A stretch of DNA of 64,000 nucleotides. It comes from Acididesulfobacillus acetoxydans. Its GTDB lineage: Bacteria > Bacillota > Desulfitobacteriia > Desulfitobacteriales > Desulfitobacteriaceae. The stretch is from assembly GCF_900016645.1 (NCBI RefSeq), contig NZ_CDGJ01000134.1, one strand, 5' to 3'. This document shows positions 25,137 to 33,468 of this stretch, one piece after another. Under the pieces are notes generated by a model. It was not told the origin of the DNA, made no database searches, and saw only the letters and a program-made list of their open reading frames with translations. Position 1 is the first letter of the stretch, and each line of letters begins with the position of its first letter. The position numbers and the translations under genes are program-made.

Positions 25137-25375
25137 GCACCCTGTGCCTCGCCTGGGATCGTTCCGTCGGCCGAAACGATATTCGTGTGAGCCCCGGGCA
25201 GTGGAAAACACAAATGCTACAGTGAAAAAGCATGATGCTAGAAGAGAAGCATACACAGATGGTATGGAGAAGGAAACTAAGGTGACAGCGAGCGTGACTC
25301 GATGGTCGAAGATATACCTGACGGAAAGGAGGAGCGGGGGAATGTCCGGGCGTTCCCGCGACATTCCTCTTCCCT

Positions 25376-26257
25376 GTGAGCGGGGAAGTATCCTGCCAAA
25401 GCGGCGTGAGGACTGACAAATCACTCAAACCTGTGGTTAAATGGGCAGGTGGCAAAAGGCAAATTTTAGCTGAGATCGTGAAACACATTCCCCGGGACCT
25501 CACCACGTATTATGAACCCTTCCTGGGGGGTGGGGCTGTATTGTTTGAGCTTCAGCCCGAAAGGGCTGTGGTCAATGATCTCAACCGGGAGTTGATCAAC
25601 CTCTATCAGGTGATCAAGAACCAGGTCGATGAGCTCATCGAAGACTTACGGAAGCACAAAAACGAGAAAGGGTATTTTTACCGGCTGAGGGCCTTGGATC
25701 GTGACAGGGGACTCTATGTCGACCTCACCCCCGTCCAAAAAGCCTCCAGAGTGATCTACCTTAACAAGACCTGCTACAACGGTTTATTCAGAGTGAATAA
25801 AGCCGGGGAATTTAATACCCCTTTTGGCCGCTACAAAAATCCGAAAATCGTAAATGAGGTGGGTTTGCGGGCCGTCAGTGACTATTTGAACAGGGCCTCG
25901 GTTAGCATCACCTGTCAGGATTTCGAGCAAGCGGTCAAAGGCGCGGAAAGCGGGTCGTTTGTTTATTTTGATCCTCCTTATGATCCGGTTTCTCAGACGG
26001 CCGATTTCACCGCCTATGCCGAGGGTGGCTTCAGCCGTGAAGAACAAGAAAGACTGAAACGGACCTGCGACCGCCTGAATGAGAAAGGGATACGATTTCT
26101 GCTCTCCAATTCGGCGACCGATTTTATCAAGGAGCTCTACCAAGGGTACAGGATTGAGATTATCCAAGCTAAGAGATCGGTCAACTCCGTGGCCGCGCGG
26201 CGGGGTGGGATTGACGAGGTTCTACTGATGAATTTCGAGCCCGGCAAGGGCAGCTGA
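25376..26257 (+). CDS. dam: DNA adenine methylase, Dam/DpnM family (orphan)
   Basis: Encodes up to 293 residues from GTG 25376; GTG 25406 is an equally good start since the conserved part (VVKWAGGKRQ) begins a few residues later. The SAM-binding motif KWAGGKRQILAEI, the YYEPFLGGGAV motif, and the catalytic VYFDPPYDP (DPPY) mark an N6-adenine methylase of the D12 class, which usually methylates GATC. No restriction endonuclease lies beside it, so it is an orphan for mismatch repair, replication or phage-type protection. It follows the Wadjet fragment by 240 bp, with no clear ribosome site seen. Confidence 0.9.
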   Translation: MSGEVSCQSGVRTDKSLKPVVKWAGGKRQILAEIVKHIPRDLTTYYEPFLGGGAVLFELQPERAVVNDLNRELINLYQVIKNQVDELIEDLRKHKNEKGYFYRLRALDRDRGLYVDLTPVQKASRVIYLNKTCYNGLFRVNKAGEFNTPFGRYKNPKIVNEVGLRAVSDYLNRASVSITCQDFEQAVKGAESGSFVYFDPPYDPVSQTADFTAYAEGGFSREEQERLKRTCDRLNEKGIRFLLSNSATDFIKELYQGYRIEIIQAKRSVNSVAARRGGIDEVLLMNFEPGKGS

Positions 26258-26367
26258 AAGGGAGAGGAAGCGTATCTTGCGGGCGGGCCGGGGGATATCC
26301 ATCCTTCGATACACCCCCCGCCTCATTAAACCTCCTTGAGCGGGATCACCTCGGCCCTCCGAGAGGA

Positions 26368-28440
26368 TTACCACTGTCTCCCGAGACTTCCCGGGCCGTT
26401 GGCCATCATGTTCACAGTTCCCCGGGGATAGAGGACGTTGTAATGATCGAGTGTCGGATTCGGGTTACTGCCGGTCGGTTGCGGGAAGACCAATTCAAGC
26501 TTGAACTCCGGTCCTGCTGTATACCCGATGATTTTCTGTCCGAAGACCGTGGCGTTATAGGCCGGGGAGCCCAAGACCTGTTCGGCTTTGGTCAAGGTTA
26601 GGCCCGAGAAAGAACTGCGGGCGAAAGAGCGGACTTCAAAGATCTGGCCTCCTTTATTGAAACCGAAGGTGATATCGTGCTTGGAATAGGTGGCATAGAT
26701 CCCATCGGCCGACGCCACCCAGTCGGTTTGATCCGGTTTTCCCCAGGACTGTTCCACGGTGCCGATATTAGTCGTCTTCGCCGAGAAGCTGCTGTTGTTG
26801 ATGACTTGTCCGGCCGTGGCCGACTGCATCATATTGAGCAGAAGCAGGGTGTTGGGATCGGTGGTTTGAACGGCTTGGGCCGGCTCGGTCGCCTGCAGAG
26901 GATGGCCGGCGAGAATCTGCTCCACTTCTTTGTATCCGGCTGGAAAAGCATAGTTGTAGCGGGCGGGAAGAGCAAACACATAGCTGCTGTTGTGACCCAG
27001 TTCGCTGGGGTTTATAGGAGCGGCTCCGATATGGAAATCTCCCTGCCGGAGGGAACTCCACTGGGCGGAGGTAAAGATCATGATTGGAATATCCTGACGG
27101 GGGTTCTGGGAAGTCCAGCGGGGATCTCTGAGGGAAATCTGGGGACCGGTGGCAACGATCTTATTGGTCTTTACATTGTTCCCGGTCCACTGGCCTTTGA
27201 TCACTGAATAGCCTTTCCAGCTATCCGGCAGGGAGAAATTAAAACCATACTCTGTGTTGCGGTAGACCAGGGTGCTGGGAGAAGCGGTGGGCGGGGAAGT
27301 CTGAGAGCCGGCGGACGTGCCGCCCGCCGGGTTCTGTCCCGGGTTTGGTTTACCCAGGCCGGAACAGCCCACGACGAGGGTCAGTGCCAAGGCAACCGCC
27401 GCCCATTTCAGGGTGGCTTTTTTTGATGACGCTATCATGCTGATTCTCCTCTTGTTAAACGTATTGGCGAAACCGAGGGTTCCGGGGGCCCAGTGCGGCT
27501 GTGAAAGCAGCTGCAAAAGCGTGATGATCGTCTGAGCGTAGGGCTTACGTTCTTCGGGTTTGAGTGCGCTGAGGGCGGTGGCGTCACAAGCGATCTCACA
27601 GTCCTGCTTCATCCGCTGCAAAGCATAGCCTAGAAGCGGATTGAACCAGTAGAAGGCTTGCACAAACGTAACGACTGCATTGGCCAACTGGTCCCGTCTC
27701 TTTAAATGGCTCAGCTCGTGCAGGAATATGAAGCGCAGCTCTTCCGCGGACAACTGAGCCGCAATCTCCGGGGAGACCATGATTTTCGGCCGCAATAAAC
27801 CGAAGAGGGCAGGGGATTTCAGGGAGGGGTCGCAGATGACAGAAACATTGGCCCGGACCCGGAGACGCGTTCGACAGTCCGCCAGGACTGCAGTTATAGT
27901 TGGGATCCGACAGAGCGGGCGTTTCCTGAGCTTCAGCCATAAGAGTCCGTTAATAAGGAGAATATAGAACACTATGGCTAAAACTCCGGCCAGCCAGATG
28001 GCGGCGGCGGTGGTCCAGTTGAGCCCGATCTTAGGGCCGGCCGAGGCAGGGCCGGAAACCGCACTCCCGGAGCCGGAAGTCCCAGACACGGAGCCGACAG
28101 TCGAAGGGGAAGTTTGCCGGCCGGGCTGACTCACTGGGTTTGCCGTGGCCGGGGAAGGCTTCTGGGACAGGCTTGCTGTGGGAGTTCCGCCCGAAGCCCA
28201 AGGAGGAACATTGAAGGAAGCGGGCGGGGTTCCCCGAGGGATCAGGTGCAGGAGATTCAACGAAGCCGGGGGAGTAAAGGGAATGAGGAGTTTCAAGATG
28301 AGCAAAAACCAAAGCGCGTAATGCCAATGGGCACTGAGTCTTCGGCCCAAGAGCCGTTTGACCGAGAAGATGCCCAAAGCCATAAAACTGCCTAAAAGCG
28401 ACAGAGAGACGACATAGCGAAAGAGGTCCGCCAAATTCAC
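26368..28440 (-). CDS. BlaR1/MecR1-type M56 metallopeptidase with PsbP-like and YjgB domains
   Basis: Encodes 690 residues. Four or more N-terminal helices surround an M56 peptidase with FLHELSHLKRRD (HExxH). A Pro/Ser/Thr-rich linker separates it from a further transmembrane helix ending in VVGCSGLGK (a lipoprotein-like Cys). Outside the membrane follow a PsbP-like stretch (NTEYGFNFSLPDSWKGY) and a YjgB/DUF4309 stretch (DQTDWVASADGIYATYSKHD, PTLDHYNVLYP). The penicillin-binding sensor domain of BlaR1 is absent, so the signal is unlikely to be a beta-lactam. The BlaI-like repressor gene lies directly upstream on the same strand. The peptidase probably inactivates that repressor when the outer domains sense a cell-envelope signal. 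Confidence 0.88.
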   Translation of the reverse strand: MNLADLFRYVVSLSLLGSFMALGIFSVKRLLGRRLSAHWHYALWFLLILKLLIPFTPPASLNLLHLIPRGTPPASFNVPPWASGGTPTASLSQKPSPATANPVSQPGRQTSPSTVGSVSGTSGSGSAVSGPASAGPKIGLNWTTAAAIWLAGVLAIVFYILLINGLLWLKLRKRPLCRIPTITAVLADCRTRLRVRANVSVICDPSLKSPALFGLLRPKIMVSPEIAAQLSAEELRFIFLHELSHLKRRDQLANAVVTFVQAFYWFNPLLGYALQRMKQDCEIACDATALSALKPEERKPYAQTIITLLQLLSQPHWAPGTLGFANTFNKRRISMIASSKKATLKWAAVALALTLVVGCSGLGKPNPGQNPAGGTSAGSQTSPPTASPSTLVYRNTEYGFNFSLPDSWKGYSVIKGQWTGNNVKTNKIVATGPQISLRDPRWTSQNPRQDIPIMIFTSAQWSSLRQGDFHIGAAPINPSELGHNSSYVFALPARYNYAFPAGYKEVEQILAGHPLQATEPAQAVQTTDPNTLLLLNMMQSATAGQVINNSSFSAKTTNIGTVEQSWGKPDQTDWVASADGIYATYSKHDITFGFNKGGQIFEVRSFARSSFSGLTLTKAEQVLGSPAYNATVFGQKIIGYTAGPEFKLELVFPQPTGSNPNPTLDHYNVLYPRGTVNMMANGPGSLGRQW

Positions 28441-28458
28441 GGGTTCACCCCCTTTCCC

Positions 28459-28836
28459 TTACTTGAGCTTTTCATCCAGCAGATGTCTCAGATCTTGAAG
28501 CTCTTGGTCAGACAGGCTCTCCTCCTTGACAAAATGGGTCAGCAGCAATTGAAAGGAACCGCCGTAGACTTTGTGCAGAAACGACTGAGTTTCTTCGTGC
28601 ATGCACTCCTCTTGGGAAACCAAGGGGTAAAAGCGGTACAAAGACTCGTCTTTGTTCACACCCAGAGCTCCTTTTTTGACCAAACGGCCCATCAAAGTTT
28701 GAATGGTCTTGGGGCTCCAAGTGCTCACCGGCTTCAAGCGTTCGACCACCGAGGAAGCCGTCAGCGGCGACTCTTCCCAGAGGACTTTCATAACGAGCCA
28801 CTCCGCATCCGATATTTTGCCAGCGGCATCTTTCAT
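28459..28836 (-). CDS. BlaI/MecI-type transcriptional repressor
   Basis: Encodes 125 residues with the Penicillinase_R winged helix: ISDAEWLVMKVLWEESPLTASSVVERL, then TIQTLMGRLVKKGALGVNK. The C-terminal dimerisation helix follows. It is 19 bp before the M56 peptidase gene and is transcribed with it. BlaI-type repressors are cleaved or released by their M56 partner; an inverted repeat just upstream could be the operator. Targets beyond its own operon are unknown. Confidence 0.92.
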   Translation of the reverse strand: MKDAAGKISDAEWLVMKVLWEESPLTASSVVERLKPVSTWSPKTIQTLMGRLVKKGALGVNKDESLYRFYPLVSQEECMHEETQSFLHKVYGGSFQLLLTHFVKEESLSDQELQDLRHLLDEKLK

Positions 28837-28863
28837 CTAAAAAAGCCTCCCTCTTTCTGTAAA

Positions 28864-28887
28864 GTGTAATCTAGAGCTAAATTACAC
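28864..28887 (-). promoter_or_regulatory. Candidate BlaI-type operator
   Basis: GTGTAAT (28864-28870), 10 bp, ATTACAC (28881-28887): a symmetrical site 28 bp upstream of the repressor start. BlaI/MecI operators contain TACA/TGTA half-sites with dyad symmetry. Confidence 0.55.
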
Positions 28888-28959
28888 CTGTAGGGTGGAA
28901 TTGTCAAGAGGAGACAGGCTAAAATCACGATATATTTTCTAGACCCTGTTCTCGGGTTT

Positions 28960-29247
28960 GTGCAACAGGCACTTCAAGCTAACCACATGGGTGTAGAAGG
29001 ATTTGTCGCGGCTGCTTCTGCTTTGGGTCAGGGTTATTACACCAGTTATGGCGGAGGACCAGTGAGCTTCTGCTCGAAAACGTCCTACACCTTAACCTCC
29101 TCAGCGGGTGCCCGTATCTGGGCAGAGAGTGAATACGGTACCCCTCCCGGAGATGATTTCGTCACCACATTCGATGCTAATTCCGATTTGCAGGCCTTGA
29201 ACTATGTGGAGGAGAGCAATCCTCTACCCAATTTGAACTCAAGCTAA
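28960..29247 (+). CDS. Unrecognised small protein or gene remnant (~95 aa)
   Basis: An open frame of 95 codons begins at a GTG with no ribosome site; the same frame is open upstream to a stop at 28891. The encoded sequence is rich in Ser, Gly, Thr and Tyr, has a hydrophobic alanine stretch (GFVAAASALG) resembling a signal-peptide end, then GYYTSYGGGPVS and an acidic tail. This composition suggests an exported or surface protein that lost its beginning. No family could be named. It lies between the BlaI operator and another unknown gene; a pseudogene is as likely as a short gene. Confidence 0.35.
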   Translation: MQQALQANHMGVEGFVAAASALGQGYYTSYGGGPVSFCSKTSYTLTSSAGARIWAESEYGTPPGDDFVTTFDANSDLQALNYVEESNPLPNLNSS

Positions 29248-29329
29248 AATCGTGAATCCTGAGCTCTTGTCTAAAGAGGCCCTTGTCTGGTAATAACTAA
29301 GTGATAATGAGTTTGGGGAGGTGCAGGTT

Positions 29330-29893
29330 TTGATAACGACACCCGTATCCGTTGGCCCGGTGGAATTGCCGGCTGAGGGGTTGGTGCTCGTGGCCTATGA
29401 AGAATACCCCGAGGCTTTCAATGTTAAAGTCTACGAAGAGGAAGATTTTGCGGCCGGCGAACCACTCCCACTTGCAGAGGCGGGAGTCCCACGTTCGGCT
29501 CAAAAGGAGATAGCGCAATATCCCGTCTGCGGGTTTCATCTGTCGCAAGCCCTAAGTGAGCTCAGGGAGATGTATACCGGATGGGCTAAAGTAGAACGAA
29601 CTCAGCCCTTGAAGCTTATCGGCATTCATAATGAAGATCCCCTGATTCTCTATATCCAGTTCTCACTGGGTGAGCGTTATTTTGTCTATGAGCGGAATTT
29701 AATGTCAAAGAATGAGAGGGTCCGGGAGGAACTGTTTGGTCGGAAGCATCATCTCCGGCAGCGGTCTTTAAACAACGAAGATGAAGAGTACCTTATCTCA
29801 AGCCTAAGATTCATGCCCAAGGCGAAAAAAGCGATTAGCTACTATACGTATAAGAGGTCCGTCCGTTACCGGCGGAAAGAATGTGGCCGTTAA
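29330..29893 (+). CDS. Hypothetical protein with an embedded hairpin repeat
   Basis: Encodes 187 residues from TTG 29330, which lies 6 bp after GGGGAGGTG; GTG 29321 overlaps that site. It has an N-terminal beta-rich half, then a basic, Tyr/Arg-rich C-terminus (FVYERNLMSKNERVREELFGRK, SVRYRRKECGR). I do not recognise a family. A family-A hairpin repeat (29461-29494) sits in frame around codons 45-55 and encodes EPLPLAEAGVPR, so part of the protein appears to derive from a noncoding repeat. It has no membrane segment. Neighbours give no strong clue. Confidence 0.6.
   Translation: MITTPVSVGPVELPAEGLVLVAYEEYPEAFNVKVYEEEDFAAGEPLPLAEAGVPRSAQKEIAQYPVCGFHLSQALSELREMYTGWAKVERTQPLKLIGIHNEDPLILYIQFSLGERYFVYERNLMSKNERVREELFGRKHHLRQRSLNNEDEEYLISSLRFMPKAKKAISYYTYKRSVRYRRKECGR
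29461..29494 (+). repeat. Family A hairpin repeat, copy 2, inside a coding frame
   Basis: ACTCCC (29464-29469) pairs with GGGAGT (29482-29487); the surrounding ACCACTCCCACTTG and GGGAGTCCCACG match the other copies. It lies in frame within the hypothetical gene 29330-29893. Confidence 0.65.
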
Positions 29894-30449
29894 GACAAGC
29901 GTTGGAGTTGACTTTCAAGCGCCCGTGTCTAATACTGAGAGGGGGGAAAGTGTGCGAGCGTACGTGTGCAGAGGAGAAGCTTTGCTGTTGTGATATCACT
30001 TCAGAGACATTATTATTGTGGAAATGGGTCTGACAACGTCTGCCTACGCGGACGAAGGCGGAATCATTATCTCTTTTTGAGCGGCCTGTCCCTGATTGGC
30101 AGCGCAGCTGGGCAGGTATTATAGGGATTGCTCGATAAAGTCACGCAAGGCGTGGCTTTTTCCCTAACAGAAAGTAGAAAGTACAAGAGGATAATGGAAG
30201 TTAGGCTTTTGCCCGAGCTAAGGCTTGCCTACCAAGGGACAAGTGCGACTGAGCCTTGAAGCAAGGCAGTCTCCTTTGGCGCAGGCTAAGTTTTTACGCA
30301 GTCCACTCAGCCCAGACAGTCCACTCAGCCCAGGCAAACCGACCGGGGAGAGTTTAGACTTTATTAATAAGGGATTTAGGAATTGGCAAGGTTTAACGGT
30401 TAGAATAAAGGCAGGAAGCTTCCGAGGAAAGTATGAAGGAGTTGAACAA
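29894..30449. other. Spacer with a signal-peptide-like relic, terminator and short direct repeat
   Basis: A short frame ending around 30080 reads like the end of a signal peptide (LTTSAYADEGG) and then stops, possibly the trace of a lost secreted protein. A terminator lies at 30137-30161. At 30300-30337 a 17-bp segment (AGTCCACTCAGCCCAG core) is directly repeated. The frame continuing into the next gene is open from 30225, but the gene start is at 30450. Confidence 0.5.
30137..30161 (+). terminator. Intrinsic terminator
   Basis: AAAGTCACGC pairs with GCGTGGCTTT around AAG and is followed by more T residues. Confidence 0.7.
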
Positions 30450-31688
30450 ATGAAGTTTAAGAAACAGACCGCTCTGCTTTTGAGCTTTACCGTGGGAGCC
30501 CTGTTGGTGGCGACGACGGCTCTGGCCGACATGACCCACAAAAGCGGGTATGATCAGCTGAAAGATGCGCTCAAAAATACGGCGGCTCAGTGCAGCAGCA
30601 AATTCGACAATTTTACCATGGATATTTCTTATGTGGTCAAAGACAACGGCAAGACTGTCAGCTCGTCGGATACCGTGCGAAAGATGGACCGGAAAGCGGA
30701 TGCCACCCTGGAGGAGACAGAACTGGTGACTCAGGATGGGGGACGCCAAACCAGTGAGCATTATGCTGATCCGCAAACAATGATTGACCACTCCTCGCAG
30801 AATTCCACCTATTTTGTGACGCATTTCGACCCGGCCCGTAAGTTTGAGGTCTTGTCTGATCCCTTCCAAAGCAAGGGAGCGGGAGATGTTGAGCGCATCG
30901 TGGATGCGGTGGTCGGCAACCTGAAGGATTATGTCGTGGTCAAAGAGAGTCCGAATGGGAGCAAAGAGTTCTCAGGTTCCCTCAATCAAACTCAAATTCC
31001 GTCGTTGATTAATGCGCTGGTTTCCTTTCAGGCTAAACGCGGTTTGGTCCATTCCCTGCCCCAGTTGACCCAAGATATTTTTATCAAAGAGATTAAGGGT
31101 AATGCCCAGGTGAACCGGAACGGGGTTATGCAGAGCCTTTTGGGTACGCTCGTCATGTCAGGCAAGGATGCCCAGGGGCAAGTCCACCTGATTAGTCTTG
31201 AGGTTTTGGGTAAGTTAAGCGGGATCAATGCCACCCAGGTGGTCAAACCCGATCTGGGCGGGAAAAAAGTGCAAGAAAACACGGTTTCCTCGGCGACTTA
31301 CAAACAGCAAATCGTCAATCCCAAGATGTACGTGGGTGAATTCAAAAACGATATCGTCATCCAAAAAGACGGCAAATTTGTCAAAGCCGGAGAGAGGATC
31401 CTGGACATTACCCAGGCGGATCAACAGACGGTGACCGGTCAATACAAGGAGGAATATAAGCCCGGGTTTGAAAGCTATGCCACGCATAAAGTGAATTTCC
31501 ACTTCAAAGCCAAGTTATCCCCGCAGGGTCCTCCCGGAGGAAAATTCAGTGCGGTCAGCGCCAACGGCGACCGGATCAGCGGTCAGCTTTATTTCGACCC
31601 TAACTTAGGCAAGGTTAATTTGGTGTTGAACGGGATGGCAAGCATGGGACCGGGATACGATTCCACCTTCGAGCCGGTGTTCCACTAA
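30450..31688 (+). CDS. Secreted protein of unknown function
   Basis: Encodes 412 residues from ATG 30450, 8 bp after AAGGAG. A clear signal peptide (MKFKKQTALLLSFTVGALLV) ends around ATTALA-DM, so the protein is exported. The mature part is hydrophilic, repeats Lys-Asp/Asn-rich beta-type segments, and has no Cys-based anchor beyond one early Cys. I do not recognise a domain. The frame is open upstream to 30225 but lacks start features there. A BlaI/M56 pair lies upstream, and an ABC transporter with a two-component system lies downstream; it could be an envelope-associated sensor or effector, but this is only context. Confidence 0.75.
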   Translation: MKFKKQTALLLSFTVGALLVATTALADMTHKSGYDQLKDALKNTAAQCSSKFDNFTMDISYVVKDNGKTVSSSDTVRKMDRKADATLEETELVTQDGGRQTSEHYADPQTMIDHSSQNSTYFVTHFDPARKFEVLSDPFQSKGAGDVERIVDAVVGNLKDYVVVKESPNGSKEFSGSLNQTQIPSLINALVSFQAKRGLVHSLPQLTQDIFIKEIKGNAQVNRNGVMQSLLGTLVMSGKDAQGQVHLISLEVLGKLSGINATQVVKPDLGGKKVQENTVSSATYKQQIVNPKMYVGEFKNDIVIQKDGKFVKAGERILDITQADQQTVTGQYKEEYKPGFESYATHKVNFHFKAKLSPQGPPGGKFSAVSANGDRISGQLYFDPNLGKVNLVLNGMASMGPGYDSTFEPVFH

Positions 31689-31726
31689 GACCCGGCAGGG
31701 AAACCGCGATTTCGCTCGGTGAACCT

Positions 31727-31759
31727 CCCCCGCCTACGCTTTAGGCTAAGAGGCGGGGG
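31727..31759. repeat. IS605-type terminal-like hairpin
   Basis: CCCCCGCCT (31727-31735) pairs with AGGCGGGGG (31751-31759), flanked by GTGAACCT and GCTTC. This form of hairpin is typical of the tnpB-side ends of IS200/IS605 elements, but no transposase is nearby. It may instead act as a terminator for the secreted gene. Confidence 0.45.
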
Positions 31760-31906
31760 CTTCAGGGAGAATATCGCCGGATCCGAATATAGAATAGATG
31801 GGTAAAGCCGGTGCAAAGATGCATTAGGGATAGCGGTGCGTGGAAGGAATCCTCAGCGGAGGGATGTCTAACCGAGGGCCGGGATGGATTGGGGATGCGA
31901 TTGTTT

Positions 31907-31949
31907 GGCAGGGGGAGTGAGTCCTCTCTGGGGACTTACTCCCCCTGCC
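31907..31949. repeat. Long hairpin in the ABC operon leader
   Basis: An 18-bp stem with one G-T pair (31907-31924 with 31932-31949) and a 7-base loop, with no T-run. It lies 34 bp before the ABC transporter start and could modulate expression or protect RNA. Confidence 0.6.
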
Positions 31950-31983
31950 GGCGAGAAGAAGTTAGAGGGTGAGGAGGCTGGGC

Positions 31984-32727
31984 GTGAGCAAAGAAAAAGT
32001 GATTGAGATTCAGAATTTGACGAAGCTCTATAAGAACGGCCGAGGGATCGACGACATCAGCCTGGACATTTACCGGGGGGATGTTTTCGGTTTTCTCGGA
32101 CCCAACGGCGCAGGTAAAACGACCGCCATGAAAGTGATGACCGGCTTAATCCGTCCCGACCGGGGGGAAGTAAGAATTCTCGGCTACAGCATTGCCGAAG
32201 AGTATGAAAAGGCCATGGCTAAAGTGGGCTGCATTATTGAGACGGCGGAATCTTATCCTTACTTAAGTGCCTTTGAGAACTTGAAACAGTTTGCTCGTTA
32301 TTACCCAGAGGTGGATGACAAGCGCATTGAGGAAGTTTTAGAACTCACCGGTATGCTAAAATATAAGCGGGAAAAGCCCAGGAGATTTTCTTTGGGGATG
32401 AAGCAACGGTTGGGCTTAGCCGCTGCCATTCTTTCCCGGCCGGAGGTCGTGATCTTGGACGAGCCTTTGAACGGGCTTGATGTGGAAGGGATGATTGCCA
32501 TGCGCAATCTGATCAAGGGTTTAGCGGAGACCGAGACCGGGACGGGGAGGACGACTTTCTTTATTTCCAGCCATTTGATTCACGATGTGGAACTGACCTG
32601 TAACCGCATCGGCGTAATCTATAACGGAAAAATTCTCGATGTGGACTCGACCGCCAACATCCTGAAGGATTACGCGACGCTGGAAAATTATTTTGTGAGT
32701 GAGGTTGAACAAAGTGGCCGTATTTAA
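31984..32727 (+). CDS. ABC transporter ATP-binding protein (bacitracin/lantibiotic type)
   Basis: Encodes 247 residues from GTG 31984, placed 7 bp behind GAGGAGG. The nucleotide-binding domain is complete: LGPNGAGKTTAMKVMTGL (Walker A), a Q-loop, the signature FSLGMKQRLGLAAAIL, VVILDEPLNGLD (Walker B) and a HLIHDVELT His-switch segment. The following gene, overlapping by 14 bp, is the permease, and a histidine kinase and response regulator complete the set. BcrA-like ATPases with such a set usually serve resistance to peptide antibiotics or lipid II-binding agents. Confidence 0.92.
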   Translation: MSKEKVIEIQNLTKLYKNGRGIDDISLDIYRGDVFGFLGPNGAGKTTAMKVMTGLIRPDRGEVRILGYSIAEEYEKAMAKVGCIIETAESYPYLSAFENLKQFARYYPEVDDKRIEEVLELTGMLKYKREKPRRFSLGMKQRLGLAAAILSRPEVVILDEPLNGLDVEGMIAMRNLIKGLAETETGTGRTTFFISSHLIHDVELTCNRIGVIYNGKILDVDSTANILKDYATLENYFVSEVEQSGRI

Positions 32728-33466
32728 AGCTGCGCTGGTAAACGAAATCGAAAAACTCAGCAAAAAGAAGAAGGCCTGGGTGGCCGTGATCCTTTCTCTG
32801 GCCGTTATCGTGGCGGGCCAACTGGTGATTCTCGCGGTCAGGAGCGGCTTTGGTCTCCGGGGTGTGGGCAGCGGCGAGTTTCCCCTCCTCGTTCTCTCCC
32901 TGGTGGTGAACACGATTCTCCCCCTTTTTGCGGCTTTGGTCGCGATCGACAGTTTTTCCGGGGAGAGTGCTCAAAATACGCTGCGCATCACCTTAACGCG
33001 GCCTGTCAGCCGGTTGAAGATCTTTAGCGCGAAGATCGGGGCCATCACCCTTTTTCTTTTGGCGGCACTATTTCTGCTGCTCATATTCTCTCTCTTGGCA
33101 GGGCTTTTGTTCAATGCCAATTCCTTGACCTGGCCTGATTTTTTCCGCATTGTTCTCTCTTTCCTGGTAAGTCTCCTGCCACTAGTCATTTTAGCTCTGG
33201 GCATTGTTCTTCTGACAAATCTGGTGAGAAGCGGGATTACGGTGTTCTTCCTGGCCATCCTCGCGTTCTTGCTCCTAAAAGTGTTGGGACTGGTATTTTC
33301 CACCTATGCCGATTTGTTGCCGACGGCTTCGCTGGACTGGTATAATTTATGGTTGGCAGGGGTTTTTCCCTGGACTACAATTGTCCGGCAATTTCTACTC
33401 ATGTTAGGTTACGGGGTCATGTTCTTCGTGGCCGGATTCTACTTATTTGATCAGAAGGAACTTTGA
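32714..33466 (+). CDS. ABC-2 type permease
   Basis: Encodes 250 residues from GTG 32714 (GTG 32699 also in frame) and has about six hydrophobic helices, the first after a Lys-rich start (EIEKLSKKKKAW). The SFSGESAQNTLRITLTRPVSRL loop between helices two and three is typical of ABC-2 permeases of the bacitracin-type exporters. It partners with the ATPase just upstream. The kinase gene begins at 33469, 3 bp past its stop, so the four genes form an operon. Confidence 0.88.
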   Translation: MAVFKAALVNEIEKLSKKKKAWVAVILSLAVIVAGQLVILAVRSGFGLRGVGSGEFPLLVLSLVVNTILPLFAALVAIDSFSGESAQNTLRITLTRPVSRLKIFSAKIGAITLFLLAALFLLLIFSLLAGLLFNANSLTWPDFFRIVLSFLVSLLPLVILALGIVLLTNLVRSGITVFFLAILAFLLLKVLGLVFSTYADLLPTASLDWYNLWLAGVFPWTTIVRQFLLMLGYGVMFFVAGFYLFDQKEL

Positions 33467-33468
33467 TC

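Noticed and set aside
25144..25416. 90-codon frame before the Dam methylase
   Set aside because: Highly charged, unpatterned translation, overlaps the methylase start, and no start signal.
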